From Rapana venosa (lineage: Eukaryota > Mollusca > Gastropoda > Neogastropoda > Muricidae): a DNA stretch of 64,000 nt. The translations under genes were made by a program, and so were the position numbers. Positions within the stretch are counted from its first letter, which is position 1. Every line of letters starts with the position of its first letter. Under the pieces are notes generated by a model. The model saw only the letters and a list, made by a program, of their open reading frames with translations, ran no database searches and was not told the origin of the DNA. The DNA is taken from NCBI GenBank assembly GCA_028751875.1, contig CM054134.1:39782308-39846307 (forward strand), written 5' to 3'. This document shows, piece by piece, positions 1 through 38,647 of this stretch.

Positions 1-260
1 GATTGAAAGAGGCTAAACTGGATTTGAATTCATTCAAATTAAGATGAGTGGGGCAAGTGGTATGGTGTTAGGGTTCTTTTTTGCTTGTTTTACCTCTTGG
101 TGTTTATGTATATATTTTTTTAGTCTTTTTTTTTCTTTACTGTGTCATGCTTATTTGAGTGAACAGGCATGAAAACAAATTTTTGGGAAAAAAGTAATAA
201 AAGGAACACATCACACTCACACACTCACTCACAAACACACTCACGCGCGCACACACACAC

Positions 261-298
<38 letters not shown>

Positions 299-1409
299 AC
301 ACATGCACACCAGAGCTCTCTCCCTCTCTGTCTTTCTGTCTCTGTCTGTCTTCGTCTCTCTCTCACTCCCCCTCCCTCCCTCCCTCTCTCTCTCTCTCCC
401 CCTCCCCCTCCCTCCCTCCTAACAGTTGAAATGAATACTCACGACCAGATATCAAGTTACAAAATGAGTTTCACAGCAAAGGAAGAGTTGTGGCGGTCTC
501 AGACAGTCATTTACAAGTCATGCTGGAAAATCTATACTAAATTTCACCTTCCTTTGCCCCGTAGATATTGTCATAGAAACCAAGAAACTGTTGGAGAGCA
601 GAGTGGTAATAAAATAGGCAATGGCAAGATAGGCGTGGCTTCAGTGCATTGTTTCAGGTTAACATTAATTGCTATTTGATAGCCAGATAAGAAGAAAGAA
701 ATCCAGAAAAAGAACAGAAGAAAAAGTGGAGGCTTAGGAGGGGGAAAAAGTGTGCAGGAGAATGCTGACAAATGTTTTGATGGGTTTTGTTGGAGTTTTT
801 GTTATTGTTGTTTGGTTGTTTTTTTTTGGGGGGGGTGTTTGTTTTGTTTTTAGTGATAATAAATAATGTGGGAAGATGAATAAATGTTGTGTCTGAAAAC
901 TGTTTTGGTACATAGCACTTGCGATGGTTTAAAGATAAGAAAGATACATAGGCATTATCACACACATGCATATGTGAGCATGTGTGCCTGCATACACACA
1001 CACTCACTCACACATGTGAGCCATGTCACACACATACGCACGCATGCACACGCACATACACACACACACACACACAAATTCATAACAACAAGAGAGTTGC
1101 TCATATATTTCACAGAAAATGTAGCTCTCATTGATAAACAAATAAATATGCACAGAAAACAAGAGGATGATGTTTGACTATTGCACCACATTGTCATGGA
1201 AGAAACAGCCAAAATTTGGTGCAGAGAAATCAAAAAGATGTTCTGTATGTAGTCAGATGCTGCATAAAAAAAAAATCTTTGAAAGAGACAGAAACTTCAC
1301 GAACATCTTTGTCTTCTCATACAACAAAAAGTCTATAAAAATTTGGTAACACTGGTTTATTGTTCTCATCTTCATCATCATCATCAATTTTTTTTTTGGG
1401 TAATGAAAG
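1..1409. other. Non-coding left flank or intron with two CA-rich blocks
   Basis: No supported exon is visible here. The stretch holds a (CA)n block at about 205-306 running into a CT-rich tract at 315-421, and an interrupted CA block at about 957-1075. Open frames across these blocks are simple-repeat translations. If the plus-strand gene extends left of the window, this is part of one of its introns. Confidence 0.6.
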
Positions 1410-28997
<27,588 letters not shown>

Positions 28998-29643
28998 GAA
29001 AGAAATGAGGGTCGCGGTCAGTCATCGGGTCTTTGTTCATGTCTGTCTTCTGACTGAAGGTTTATTTTCCTGAACTCTTGTCTTCATGATGACAGTGATT
29101 GATTCTGACCAAGTCTGATTTATTTTTGGGAGGGGATGTTTTTCATTATTATACAGGGATTGTGTTCATTCTCATACAGTAATCATTTTCAATGTGATAG
29201 TTATTGTCATCTTCATATAGGCTCTGGAGTAGTATCTGAATTTTCAAGTATTGTAAGTTGTATGTTTGGTTTTCCTGGAGTTTATTTACAGATGGTTGTT
29301 AGCACATGATTTATTTGTGATAATGTGCAAACAGAACTATCACCTTTGTTTTATGTTGAACTATAGTTTTACCATATGATGATAATATTGTTTTATGTTG
29401 AATTATAGTTTTACCATGATGGTGATGATAATGATGAGTTGGATGAAAGATGAATATTGGAGGTAATTTGTGTGTGTGTGTGTTTAAGTTCATGTATATG
29501 TATATGACTTTTCAACAAAATGTCTCAGAGTAATGCATCATTATTTAGAAAACATCAAGATTAGTCACGAAAGTGTACATTCAGTCATTCCATCATCAGA
29601 GACTATCAACTTACAGAGATCCATTTTGGACAGCTTGATATGT

Positions 29644-29676
<33 letters not shown>

Positions 29677-29970
29677 GACGATGTTAGATGATCTATTGAG
29701 ATGCCATGTCATATATGTTCTGACCAAAACTTGACAATACTGTTCAAAATACTCAAACATGATGTTCCTGTACTTTTATGTCGCTTTTTAGCAAGTACAT
29801 TGAAATTTTAAACACATTGTTATGATGTTCCTGTACTTTTATGTCGCTTTTTAGCAAGTACATTGAAATTTTAAACACATTGTCTCAATCGACAACATTT
29901 TAAACTTTTGTTTCTTATTCTTGAATGTGATAGACAGCTCTGACCAATTTCACACATATATTTCTTGTTA
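28998..29970 (+). other. Probable 3' UTR of plus-strand gene
   Basis: AT-rich sequence after the stop codon with no open frame of note, a (GT)n run at 29641-29676 and a 63-bp duplication. The end is assumed at or soon after the AATAAA at 29971. Confidence 0.5.
29759..29883. repeat. 63-bp tandem duplication
   Basis: Two essentially identical copies starting at 29759 and 29822, each containing GTTCCTGTACTTTTATGTCG and TTTAGCAAGTACATTGAAAT. The near-perfect identity suggests a recent duplication. Confidence 0.97.
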
Positions 29971-29976
29971 AATAAA
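29971..29976 (+). promoter_or_regulatory. Candidate poly(A) signal AATAAA
   Basis: First canonical AATAAA downstream of the stop at 28997 that I noticed. It lies in AT-rich sequence where chance matches are common, so support is weak. Confidence 0.35.
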
Positions 29977-31751
29977 ATGAAACAATGTGACCAGTTCCAC
30001 ACATATATTTCATATTTGATAACATTGATATTCAATTGCATACACCAGCAGCCTTGCATGTATACATGTCCACAATGACATTGCAAGTGTGCCAGTATGG
30101 GGTAAATATCATCATGATAATCATATGTGTGTTGTGCATGGTGTTAAGTTTTAAGTATTTCATTTTATCAAACGTCATTCTGGTATGACAACAACCTCCT
30201 TTTTTTCAATGAGGATCTTGCAGTGCTTGTTTTTCAGTTCCAGCGTTAAATACAGATTCTGAAAAGCCTCCCTTTAACTTATCTTGACACAGCAGCCTGT
30301 CCTCAGAGTGGAGTGGACTCTGTTGTAGACAGACAAAGTAGACTAGCGTTAAAGTAGATGACATTAAAAAAATATGCCATTTAAGTCTTTCTTTGGAAAA
30401 CATTATCCTTTTCTTGCCATTGCGCTTGATTTTGCAGGTGAATTTTACTTTCAAAAAAGTGTTTCAAGTGTGACAACAAAAAAGCAGGGTCATTGAATAT
30501 TATAGGCCTGCTTTGCTCTAGCAGTCAGATAAGAAAAAAAGACAGCAGTATCCATATTGAAAATCACAAACAGAAGGATAATCCTTTGAAGAACAGGCTT
30601 CAAACAATGGCTTAGCTTTAACTCATTGGAGTTGTGCTGTTGCTAGAGCTACGACAGTCTTGACGTCACAAAATGATGTTCTGTAGCTTTAGCTACAACA
30701 CATTTCAGAGTTTAAAAAAATCAAAGGAGCACTACTCGTGCTGTTAGAGCAACTATTTCTGTTGGCGTGGAGTTTCTTCCCCTTAACTGGTAACTGATTG
30801 TAGAGATGTATTTTATGAATCAAAAATAGTTTTTTGATTTGTGAGTGGGGGGGGGGGGGGGGGGGGTCTTTTTTTTTTTTTTTTTTTTTTAAAGGATCCC
30901 AGCACAAAAGATGTTCATTGATTTTTCTGTGAATATGAATTTTTTTTTTTTTTAACTTCAAAAGTGTTTCTTAAGGATGAGGAATCTTAACTGTGTATAA
31001 ACTCAGTCTTATTCTTTTTTTTTTGTAGTTTAAGTGTTAGGCACGCATTTATTCCTTGTCAAGATGGGCATGTGAGTGTTAAAACTGGTTTGCTTTGGTT
31101 TGGCACTCACTGACTTTATTAAAAAAAAACCAAAAAAACCCACAGATGTATACTTACATGAAGAAAAAACTCTTTGTATATATCAACAGTACACAAAACA
31201 AACTTGTAAATTGAAACATATTATGTTTGGTTTTATGAGTTTCATTACATGCGCTGAATTTTTTTTTTTTTTAAGGCCAAAATAGTGTGTCACAGAATAG
31301 TCACTGCGGAAACTTTAAAGTGACTCTCATGAGTTAAACACAGAAAACACTGTCAGTGAAATATCGCTAAATCTTTGGTGAAAAAGCCTGCTGGGTTTGG
31401 ACCTGATAACTGAATCATGGCGGGCAAGACTGCTCCCATACACAAAATATCGTCGCTGGTGAACCTTGGAGCTCTAGCTGAGGAAAACAAAATTCCCCCA
31501 TCCCCCCTCCCCCCCCCTCTCCACCAAACCCCAACCCAACACCAAACCCCCCCCCTGTTATTTGTGCAGTTGAGGAATGGAAATTATGGCATGTTGACTC
31601 CAAACACCCGTTCACCTTTGGAAATAGGCTTAAAACCGTGTGGTACAATCTTCTGCAGTTTCATTGTTTCTTTGAGAAGTGAAGCAGGAAAAAATGCCTC
31701 ACCCCACGGAAACTTGTGCACACATTTAAATGTACTGAGAATATTGTATAT
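29977..31751. other. Intergenic, no gene recognised
   Basis: AT-rich. It contains a G-run followed by a T-run at 30846-30890, a T-run at 30939-30953 and a short copy of the GGTGAACCTTGGAGCTCTAG dispersed repeat at 31413-31490 followed by a C-rich patch. Confidence 0.5.
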
Positions 31752-31997
31752 CTGTACCTTTCAAACAGTGCACAGGAGCTACTTTTTGATGCCTGTACCT
31801 TTCAAACAGTGATTAAGAGCTACTTTTTGATGCCTGTACCTTTCAAACAGTGATTAAGAGCTACTTTTTGATGCCTGTACCTTTCAAACAGTGATTAAGA
31901 GCTACTTTTTGATGCCTGTACCTTTCAAACAGTGCACAAGAGCTACTTTTTGATGCCTGTACCTTTCAAACAGTGCACAAGAGCTTCTTTTTGTTCA
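31752..31997. repeat. 41-bp tandem array, six units
   Basis: Units begin at 31752, 31793, 31834, 31875, 31916 and 31957 and carry CTGTACCTTTCAAACAGTG followed by GAGCTACTTTTTGATGC. Units are nearly identical except for cacagg, cacaag or attaag in the middle. Confidence 0.97.
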
Positions 31998-33033
31998 CCT
32001 AGTGTACCGTTTTTTTTCTTTGTGCTGTACTGCTGGTGGAAAATGGAAATCCATCAGTTTCCTTTCTGCACAGCCAGGTTATGTTTTCTTTTGGTTTGCT
32101 TTTGTTTTATCTCATTGATGAGTTGTTTGTGTGTTTGCATGTTACTTTTTAATGTAGTTATTATATTGTTTAATGCATGTTGTGTAATTTTAAAATGCCA
32201 CTCCAAATTTCTTAGTTGAGGTAGTAAAGAATTCTTGAGTCTTAGGGAGCAACAGATGAAGGGTAAGGTACGAGGAGAGAATGAGATAGGAGTAATGTTT
32301 TGTATTATTTAACATTTGTGGGGTCTGTGAAAGAGTTGAGTGTGTGCATTTATGTGTGTGTCACTAGGTGTGTGTGAGGGAAGGAGGTATACCATTTCTT
32401 GCTAAGGTTTATCTATATTTACCACACACACATATCAACACACCATAATGAATTTTGACCAGCTTCATTCTCATGCTATATATAACAGACATATCAATGC
32501 TGTGACCAGTGATGACTGCAGTGCCATACTTTAACCACTTTGTCTTACAACTTACAGCATCTCCATCCCAGAATAATTTATAGTCAGGCAAAGGTTCATT
32601 TGACCGGTGTGTATGTGTGTGTGTGTGTGTGTGGACACACATGTAATGATGATAATGTATGGAAATCATGTAGCGCTGAATCTTGTAAAGCAAACAAATC
32701 GAAGCGCTTATGTGTTCACTGAAAGGAGTAGACAAGAATTCCATTCCAGAAAGCCTATCCACGTTATTATTTCTTATGATGACTTTGAAACAAAAAAGTA
32801 ACATCCATATCATTATTTTTGTTGTTTGTAATGGCAGTGAAAGAGAAAAAAGTAACATATTCTGTTATGTTTAGATATTGTGAACAATATTTTCATTCTC
32901 ACTTTCTCTGTCTATCTGCCTGTATTTGGCATTGTTTCTACCTCACTTTTATGGTATTCCAGTACTGCTTTTCCATACCACACGTCCTAGTCTTACCTCA
33001 TGCCGTCACTGTCAGCCTTGTGTGCTCTTCCAG
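31998..33033. other. Intergenic; inverted LINE 3'-end fragment at 32638-32715
   Basis: Ordinary AT-rich sequence with a GT patch at 32608-32632. At 32638-32715 the minus strand repeats the CR1/L2-like 3' terminus (AAGCGCTTCGATTTGTTTGC and AGCGCTACATGATTTCC) seen at 13600-14590. Confidence 0.6.
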
Positions 33034-33201
33034 AGCCTTCAATCCATAGAGAACTATTGTGATCAGGATCAATATTGGGAAGCTTCTGACCAGAATTCTT
33101 GCTGGACTCTAAAACAGGAGCTGGCTCAGAATCCAAAATCCCCCAGAGAAAGCAATGGTTCTGAGAGGGATTGTGCCCATGACCTGTCAATCCCACATCC
33201 T
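33034..33201 (+). CDS. Orphan exon-like ORF, 168 nt, phase 0 to phase 0
   Basis: A good acceptor (CAGCCTTGTGTGCTCTTCCAG ending at 33033, core TGTGCTCTTCCAG) and a good donor (GTAAGG at 33202) bracket a frame open throughout, starting SLQSIENYCDQDQYWEASDQ and ending DLSIPHP. It does not fit the phase-2 frame of the plus-strand gene (that frame stops within five codons). It would have to belong to another transcript, or it is chance. Its right third (from about 33150) is related to the 57-bp repeat at 33773-33925, so a repeat origin is a real alternative. No homology is recognised. Confidence 0.25.
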
Positions 33202-33772
33202 GTAAGGGAAGCATGGTTTTGATGCAGAAATAGTAAGGTGTCGTGGTGGAAAACAAGTGCAGGTAACCACTTACGACTTCTCTATCATTTGGAAATGAGT
33301 TATCAAAGATTCAATTTATAGAAACAAACAAAAAAGTATTAAAAAATACAGAAAAATAAAATCTTTCAATGATGCATTTTTGAGTAAGAACCATGCCTGT
33401 GGCCTGACCTGACTGGAGTTTCGGCTCCTGGATGAGCCTTCGTCAGAGGTCCTGGTGGTGATTGAAGCTTCACCACTGTAGTACCTTTCAGCGAGACACT
33501 GTTCAGAATTTAGAGGTGTCATTCGCATTCACAAGAATATTTGATATTCCTGTGGCCTTTTTAAGCTGCCATCGAAAGATGATGATAAAAAGAGAAAGAA
33601 AATATGATAAATTAACCATAAATAGGAGAAAACAAACACCTAGTGGATCTTTGTGCCTTATGTTTGGGGATCCTATTGAAAGGATGTGTGGGAGGTCAGA
33701 CTCATAGGTTTGTATCCAGCCAAGTGGTCAGTCTTAGCAAGATAATAACACAAACCCAAACAAACCCCCAAA

Positions 33773-33925
33773 AGCATGGGTCTGATAGAGAATGTGCCCA
33801 TGACCTGTCCATCCCAAAATCGCCTAAGTAAGCATGGGTCTGATAGGAATGTGCCCATGACCTGTCCATCCCAAAATAGCCTAAGTAAGCATGGGTCTGA
33901 TAGGGAATGTGCCCATGACCTTTGA
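33773..33925. repeat. 57-58 bp tandem array, three units
   Basis: Units at 33773, 33831 and 33888 carry AGCATGGGTCTGATAG, then AATGTGCCCATGACCTGTCC and CCCAAAATAGCCTAAGTA. A diverged relative lies at about 33150-33225, overlapping the end of the exon-like ORF at 33034-33201. Confidence 0.95.
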
Positions 33926-34502
33926 ACCAACACTTCACCATGTCAGTGCCCACACCAAGACAGACTGTGAACTGTGATACCTAATATTACTGCTTCACAT
34001 GCATGCAGCAGAGATGCATACAGAACTTCAGTTAACCCACTCATGTATAATCAAAATGGATTTAAAACTATGTAATAAAAAAGATTGAACAGAACTCCTA
34101 AACTGTTCGTAGCCACTATATAAACATTGTAGTCCATTTTGATGACTTTTGCATCTTTCACCAAAGTTTATTTCAAGCGTTCTGTCTCAAACCCAGCAAA
34201 GCACTGTTTTAATCTTTTTTTCAGGACCCAAAGATTAAGACTTCATTGTGCATACGCTTCTTTTGCTGTGTGGCAGGTTTGTTATGTAAAGATTGTAACA
34301 GTATGATTTGAAATGCTTGCACTGTCATTTTTTTGGTGCAAATAATTATTTGGTGTATTTTGTTATGATTTTAATTTTCACATGCCTTGACTTTGATTTG
34401 AAATGTTATCAATGAATGTGAGATATACATGCAAGTTGTTCGACATTATAATATGTTCATGTTTTTCGATTGTCTGATATATCTAAAAAACAACAACACA
34501 CA

Positions 34503-34545
<43 letters not shown>

Positions 34546-36371
34546 CACAAAACAATGGAGTGGTATTTCACAATCCGTTGGCTGTTAGCCCTCTGGATTG
34601 TTTGCTCGCTTTTGGAGGAAGTAGGGTTTTTTTGGGGTTGTTTTGCATTTCTTTTCTTCTTTTTTTTTAAAGGTGATTTTGAATTAAAGATGTGGTCTAA
34701 TAATTATTATTACAACAGTACATAGAAATCATGTGATATTGTTGTGTATTAGAAATGTAGCTTTTGTTGTTGTTGTTGTTGCTCAGGTTGTGTTCCAAGG
34801 ACGTGTTTTAACTTTGGTTGATTGTTACAAGCTTACTTTCTCTTCAGAAATTCAGTTGTGTGGTCTGTGATAGTCCTCTTTGATTTTAAACTTGTTTCTT
34901 GTGCTTGGATGTGTACAGGTTTTTTTAAACTCTGGATTTAACCTTTGATAGTGAAAGAGGAAATGGTGTTGAAGCTCATGAACTAACGCTTACAGAGTGA
35001 AATATTTGTCACATGCTGTTGTGATTTGTTCTGTTAGTAATGTTTATCTTATACAACTTACGTGACTGCATTTTGTGTTGGTGGCTTTGGCTTCCTGTCT
35101 TTTTCCACTTTCAGACTTTTGTCTTTTTTGTAAAGGGAATTTATTTATAAGGGAAGAGGGAGATACTTGTACGAACCTGTTTTGTCAAATTGACGGAGGA
35201 AAAAAACAACTATATTTTTTATGCCTATACACTTTTCATGCGTGGGACTTAAATTTCATTTTGATCTCAAATTCAAAATAGTTGGTAGATTGTTGATCAG
35301 CTTTTTTTAACAACTTTATTTGTTTATTTGTTGTTTTTTCCTCATAATTCAGAATTACATTTGCCTTTTTATGTTTTTACAAATTCAAGTTGGAAAAAAT
35401 TAATGTATCCTGACATTTGCATTTGAAACAACAACCCCAACAAAAAAAGGAAACCCTTGACCTCTTTTTGTGGTGTTGTTTTTTACCTTTCTGAAGCCAG
35501 TTGGCATCACCAGTGACCAAGAAAGAGGCCTGTCTGAGATTGGATTGTAGACATGGGCCATGTCACTGACTTCCTCTCTCTCTCTAGCTCATTGTGCATT
35601 GTGCTTCAGTGGATGTTTTAATGGGGGCTTTCCATTCCAATGGTCCACTTCAGGGGTTGATGGTTTAAACCTCTGCAGAGTCTAGTGGTTTAAAGCAATC
35701 GTTGCCCAAAAGTTTCATGACTTTTCTTAAACTGGGGTTCTTTTCAGAATCAAGTGTCTGTAACCTACTAAACTTAATTATTTTGACAAGTTGTCAAGAA
35801 AAGATGAAGTTTACTTCAACAGTGAAAAAAGATGATTTAGTATAAAAATGTATAAAGGTGAGATAAATCTGTTGAGATGGAGACTTCGTTTGTCACTTGT
35901 CTCTTGTGAATTGTTTTTCAGTGTTGCTCATTTATGTCACATATTTTCAGTGAGTGCTCAACTGTATGACCAATACCAGTATTGGTATATTAGTAGTGGA
36001 GTTCTACCGCTGCTCTGCAATGCATAAAATGCAACAAATGGGTTGTCATGACAGTGAAAACCAATCAGACTGCCTTCAAAGCGTCAGCAATGAATATTTG
36101 ATTGAATTGGTTTTGACTACTATTGTTTTGCTTTGCATCCAGTCTCTTGCCTTTGTCTTGTAGCCTTTCATATGAATGTACATCTGTTTAACAATGTTTT
36201 CAAACTATGTCTGTATATTATTTGGATTTGTGTTTCATTTGATTTGTGTGCACATTTATTATGCAAAAACACGCTCCAAAAGAATTCAGCCAGTGTGAAG
36301 AGACATGAACACAACGTCCCTGAGCTTTGATTTGTGTCCCGGACACTATCATTTCCCTCCCTCTCTCTCAG
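33926..36371. other. Intergenic; one (CA)n run
   Basis: AT-rich sequence with a (CA)n run at 34497-34544. No gene is recognised; a T-rich open frame at 35075-35281 shows no supporting feature. Confidence 0.5.
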
Positions 36372-36541
36372 GACAACTCATGCAGACCAGCTTGTGCCTT
36401 GTTGGACTGTCTGAAGAGCTCACAGAAGACAAGTAAGACCCTAAAGTTACTGAAGCACTGGTCTGGGTTCGGACAACAGTGAAAACATCCATCCATCCTT
36501 TGTCTGAACGTGGAATGTGGATGCCCTGACTGTGGAATAAA
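36372..36541 (+). other. Candidate terminal exon with poly(A) signal
   Basis: A very strong acceptor (TTTCCCTCCCTCTCTCTCAG) ends at 36371. The sequence that follows is less AT-rich than its surroundings, and a canonical AATAAA lies at 36536-36541. Two frames are open from the acceptor: one ends at TAA 36434-36436 (LMQTSLCLVGLSEELTEDK), the other near 36480. A GTAAGA at 36433 could alternatively be a donor. It could be an alternative 3' exon of the plus-strand gene (as UTR) or the end of a small separate transcript. No homology is recognised. Confidence 0.3.
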
Positions 36542-38559
36542 AACAGTTGTAAAAAGCCTCTGTATGAAAATGAGTCAGTGTGAAGTTATATAACTTACTA
36601 CCAACACAGACAGCAAGCTGTTTTGTGTGTGCTAGTGAAGTGAAGGTTGGCTGTGTAGGGTCTTGTTCCATGCCCACATGTGCCAGCCAGTGCACAAGGG
36701 AGGAGTTACATTAATGACCAAGTTGTAACGTGTTAAAATGTCATCAGTTCTGAAGAAGGAGGGTGACTTGACTTCTAACTGTGGATACATAGTCTCTGTG
36801 GTTGTTGCTGTGAAGAGCAGTATGAATTGTCTACCAGAAAATTGCACAGAGAGAAAGAAACAATATTACAGAGTCTGTGTTTTGCATGACAAGTACTCAT
36901 TCTGCTTTCAATTGAGAATATTGGTCAGTCTCAATCTTCTTCAGTCATTACTTGATTAAATCACACTTCCGTTATCTATTTGATATTTAATCTTCTTCTG
37001 CTACGGTTAGGTAGTTGTTTTTGTTTAAATTACGTCAGATTTTGGTTCATTTGACTTACATAATACTTCAGCCTAGAAATGGACTCAATAACTGTCCTTA
37101 TTTCAGTCTGAATTTTGGTTTTATCAGTATTTTTTTTTAAAAAGTAGTCACAGTTAGTACCTACCATCTGCTCTCTGTTTTGAAGGCTGAAAAATTACAG
37201 AGTTTCTACAGTACAAGAAGGCATGTAGTGCTGACTGTGAAGGCAGCTGTTTTCCTTTGTTTCTGTTAAAGAAATTGTACAACTCTTTTATTTTGTTTGT
37301 TATTGTTTTGTTTTCTTTCTTGTGCTAAATCTTCAGATTTTTTTCCACAAATCTCTGTTGGTTGATTATCATATTGAAAATATTTGTGTATGATTGTCTT
37401 CATACTTTGGGCCTGTCAGAAGCAAAAGAATTAGCATCTAAGCTCAAAAGCTCTCAGGTTCATTTCTTGGAAGAAATTTTGCCAAATAACTTGTGTACTG
37501 TATGACCTCTTTGTAGTGCTTGTGAGGTGTGCATTTTGTCTTCAATGTGTTTTGCTACAGTTTCATAAGATGCAACAAGACTATGTCCAGGACTGTATTT
37601 TACTGTGTAATCACTTGTTCTATACTTCACTATCACTGGATTGTCTTACAGGTTTGGGGGCTACAGAGAGTAAGTATCAAAAAACAAAAATGGTTGTTTT
37701 CCTGTTAAGTGCAATGGCCACATTTCTTGCATTTTTGAAGATTGCATTTGATGTTCATGGCGGTGTATGCATTCCTTATCAATTCTTTTTCTCAACTTCT
37801 ACAATCGTGTGTTTAGCATTTGATTTTTACTTCAAACATTCCTCAACATGGGACATTTGAAGACATGATAATCATTGAGTATAGATAGGATGAAAAATAG
37901 AATTAGTCCATGTACATAGGTACATAAGATAGAAAATTCAGAAAAAAGACATGTGTAGATGGCTGGATACTTACCAGTCAGTAATTTCCTTATGTAGAAA
38001 ATTGGATCAGATTATTTTTGAAGTGCGTGACAGAAAATTGGTGAGTGAGTGAGTGTGAGTGTATGTAAATATAATCGGTAATCAGGCAAGCATTTAGTGT
38101 TCTTAAAGTGAGTGGTTGTGTAGTCACAGATTTCAGTGTCAGCAGACCGGTGTTCCAAGGAACTAAGGGTAGAAAGTTCTCCAGTGGCCCCACTTATGTG
38201 CACATTTGCCAGTGCTTTCATCCTGTTTGTGTATATCATAATATTTTCATTTGCAAGATCAAACATGCAAACTACAGATGCTGTGACATATCAGTGTTCA
38301 GAGGTCCAGCATACAATGGCACTGAAAAAGAAAGGGTTAGGGGTTAACAAATATCACAGAAACTGTGTAGGTGTGGTAAGCCGCATTTTCCATGCCCACT
38401 AAAGTAAACAGATGAGAAAAAAGAATGAAAATGGAACAGAACAGGTCTGGTTCTATAGGGTCATAGGGTGGAAACTCACCTGGAAACATAATGCTGTATT
38501 TGGAATCCAAAAAAACTCATCTGATGGAAGTTTTCCACTGATATCTGCTTTTATAACAC

Positions 38560-38647
<88 letters not shown>

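Noticed and set aside
169..429. Long frames across CA, GT, GA and CT tracts on both strands (also at 23604, 26689, 43923, 46036, 50935, 55490, 57205, 61611)
   Set aside because: Translations of simple repeats (His-Thr, Val-Cys, Ser-Leu, Arg-Glu); no coding evidence.
37516..37860. 114-codon hydrophobic frame that could suggest a membrane protein, with an internal 18-nt microexon-like piece before GTAAGT at 37671
   Set aside because: AT-rich intergenic sequence, no convincing start, no homology, and nothing to splice to. The hydrophobicity follows from T-rich composition.
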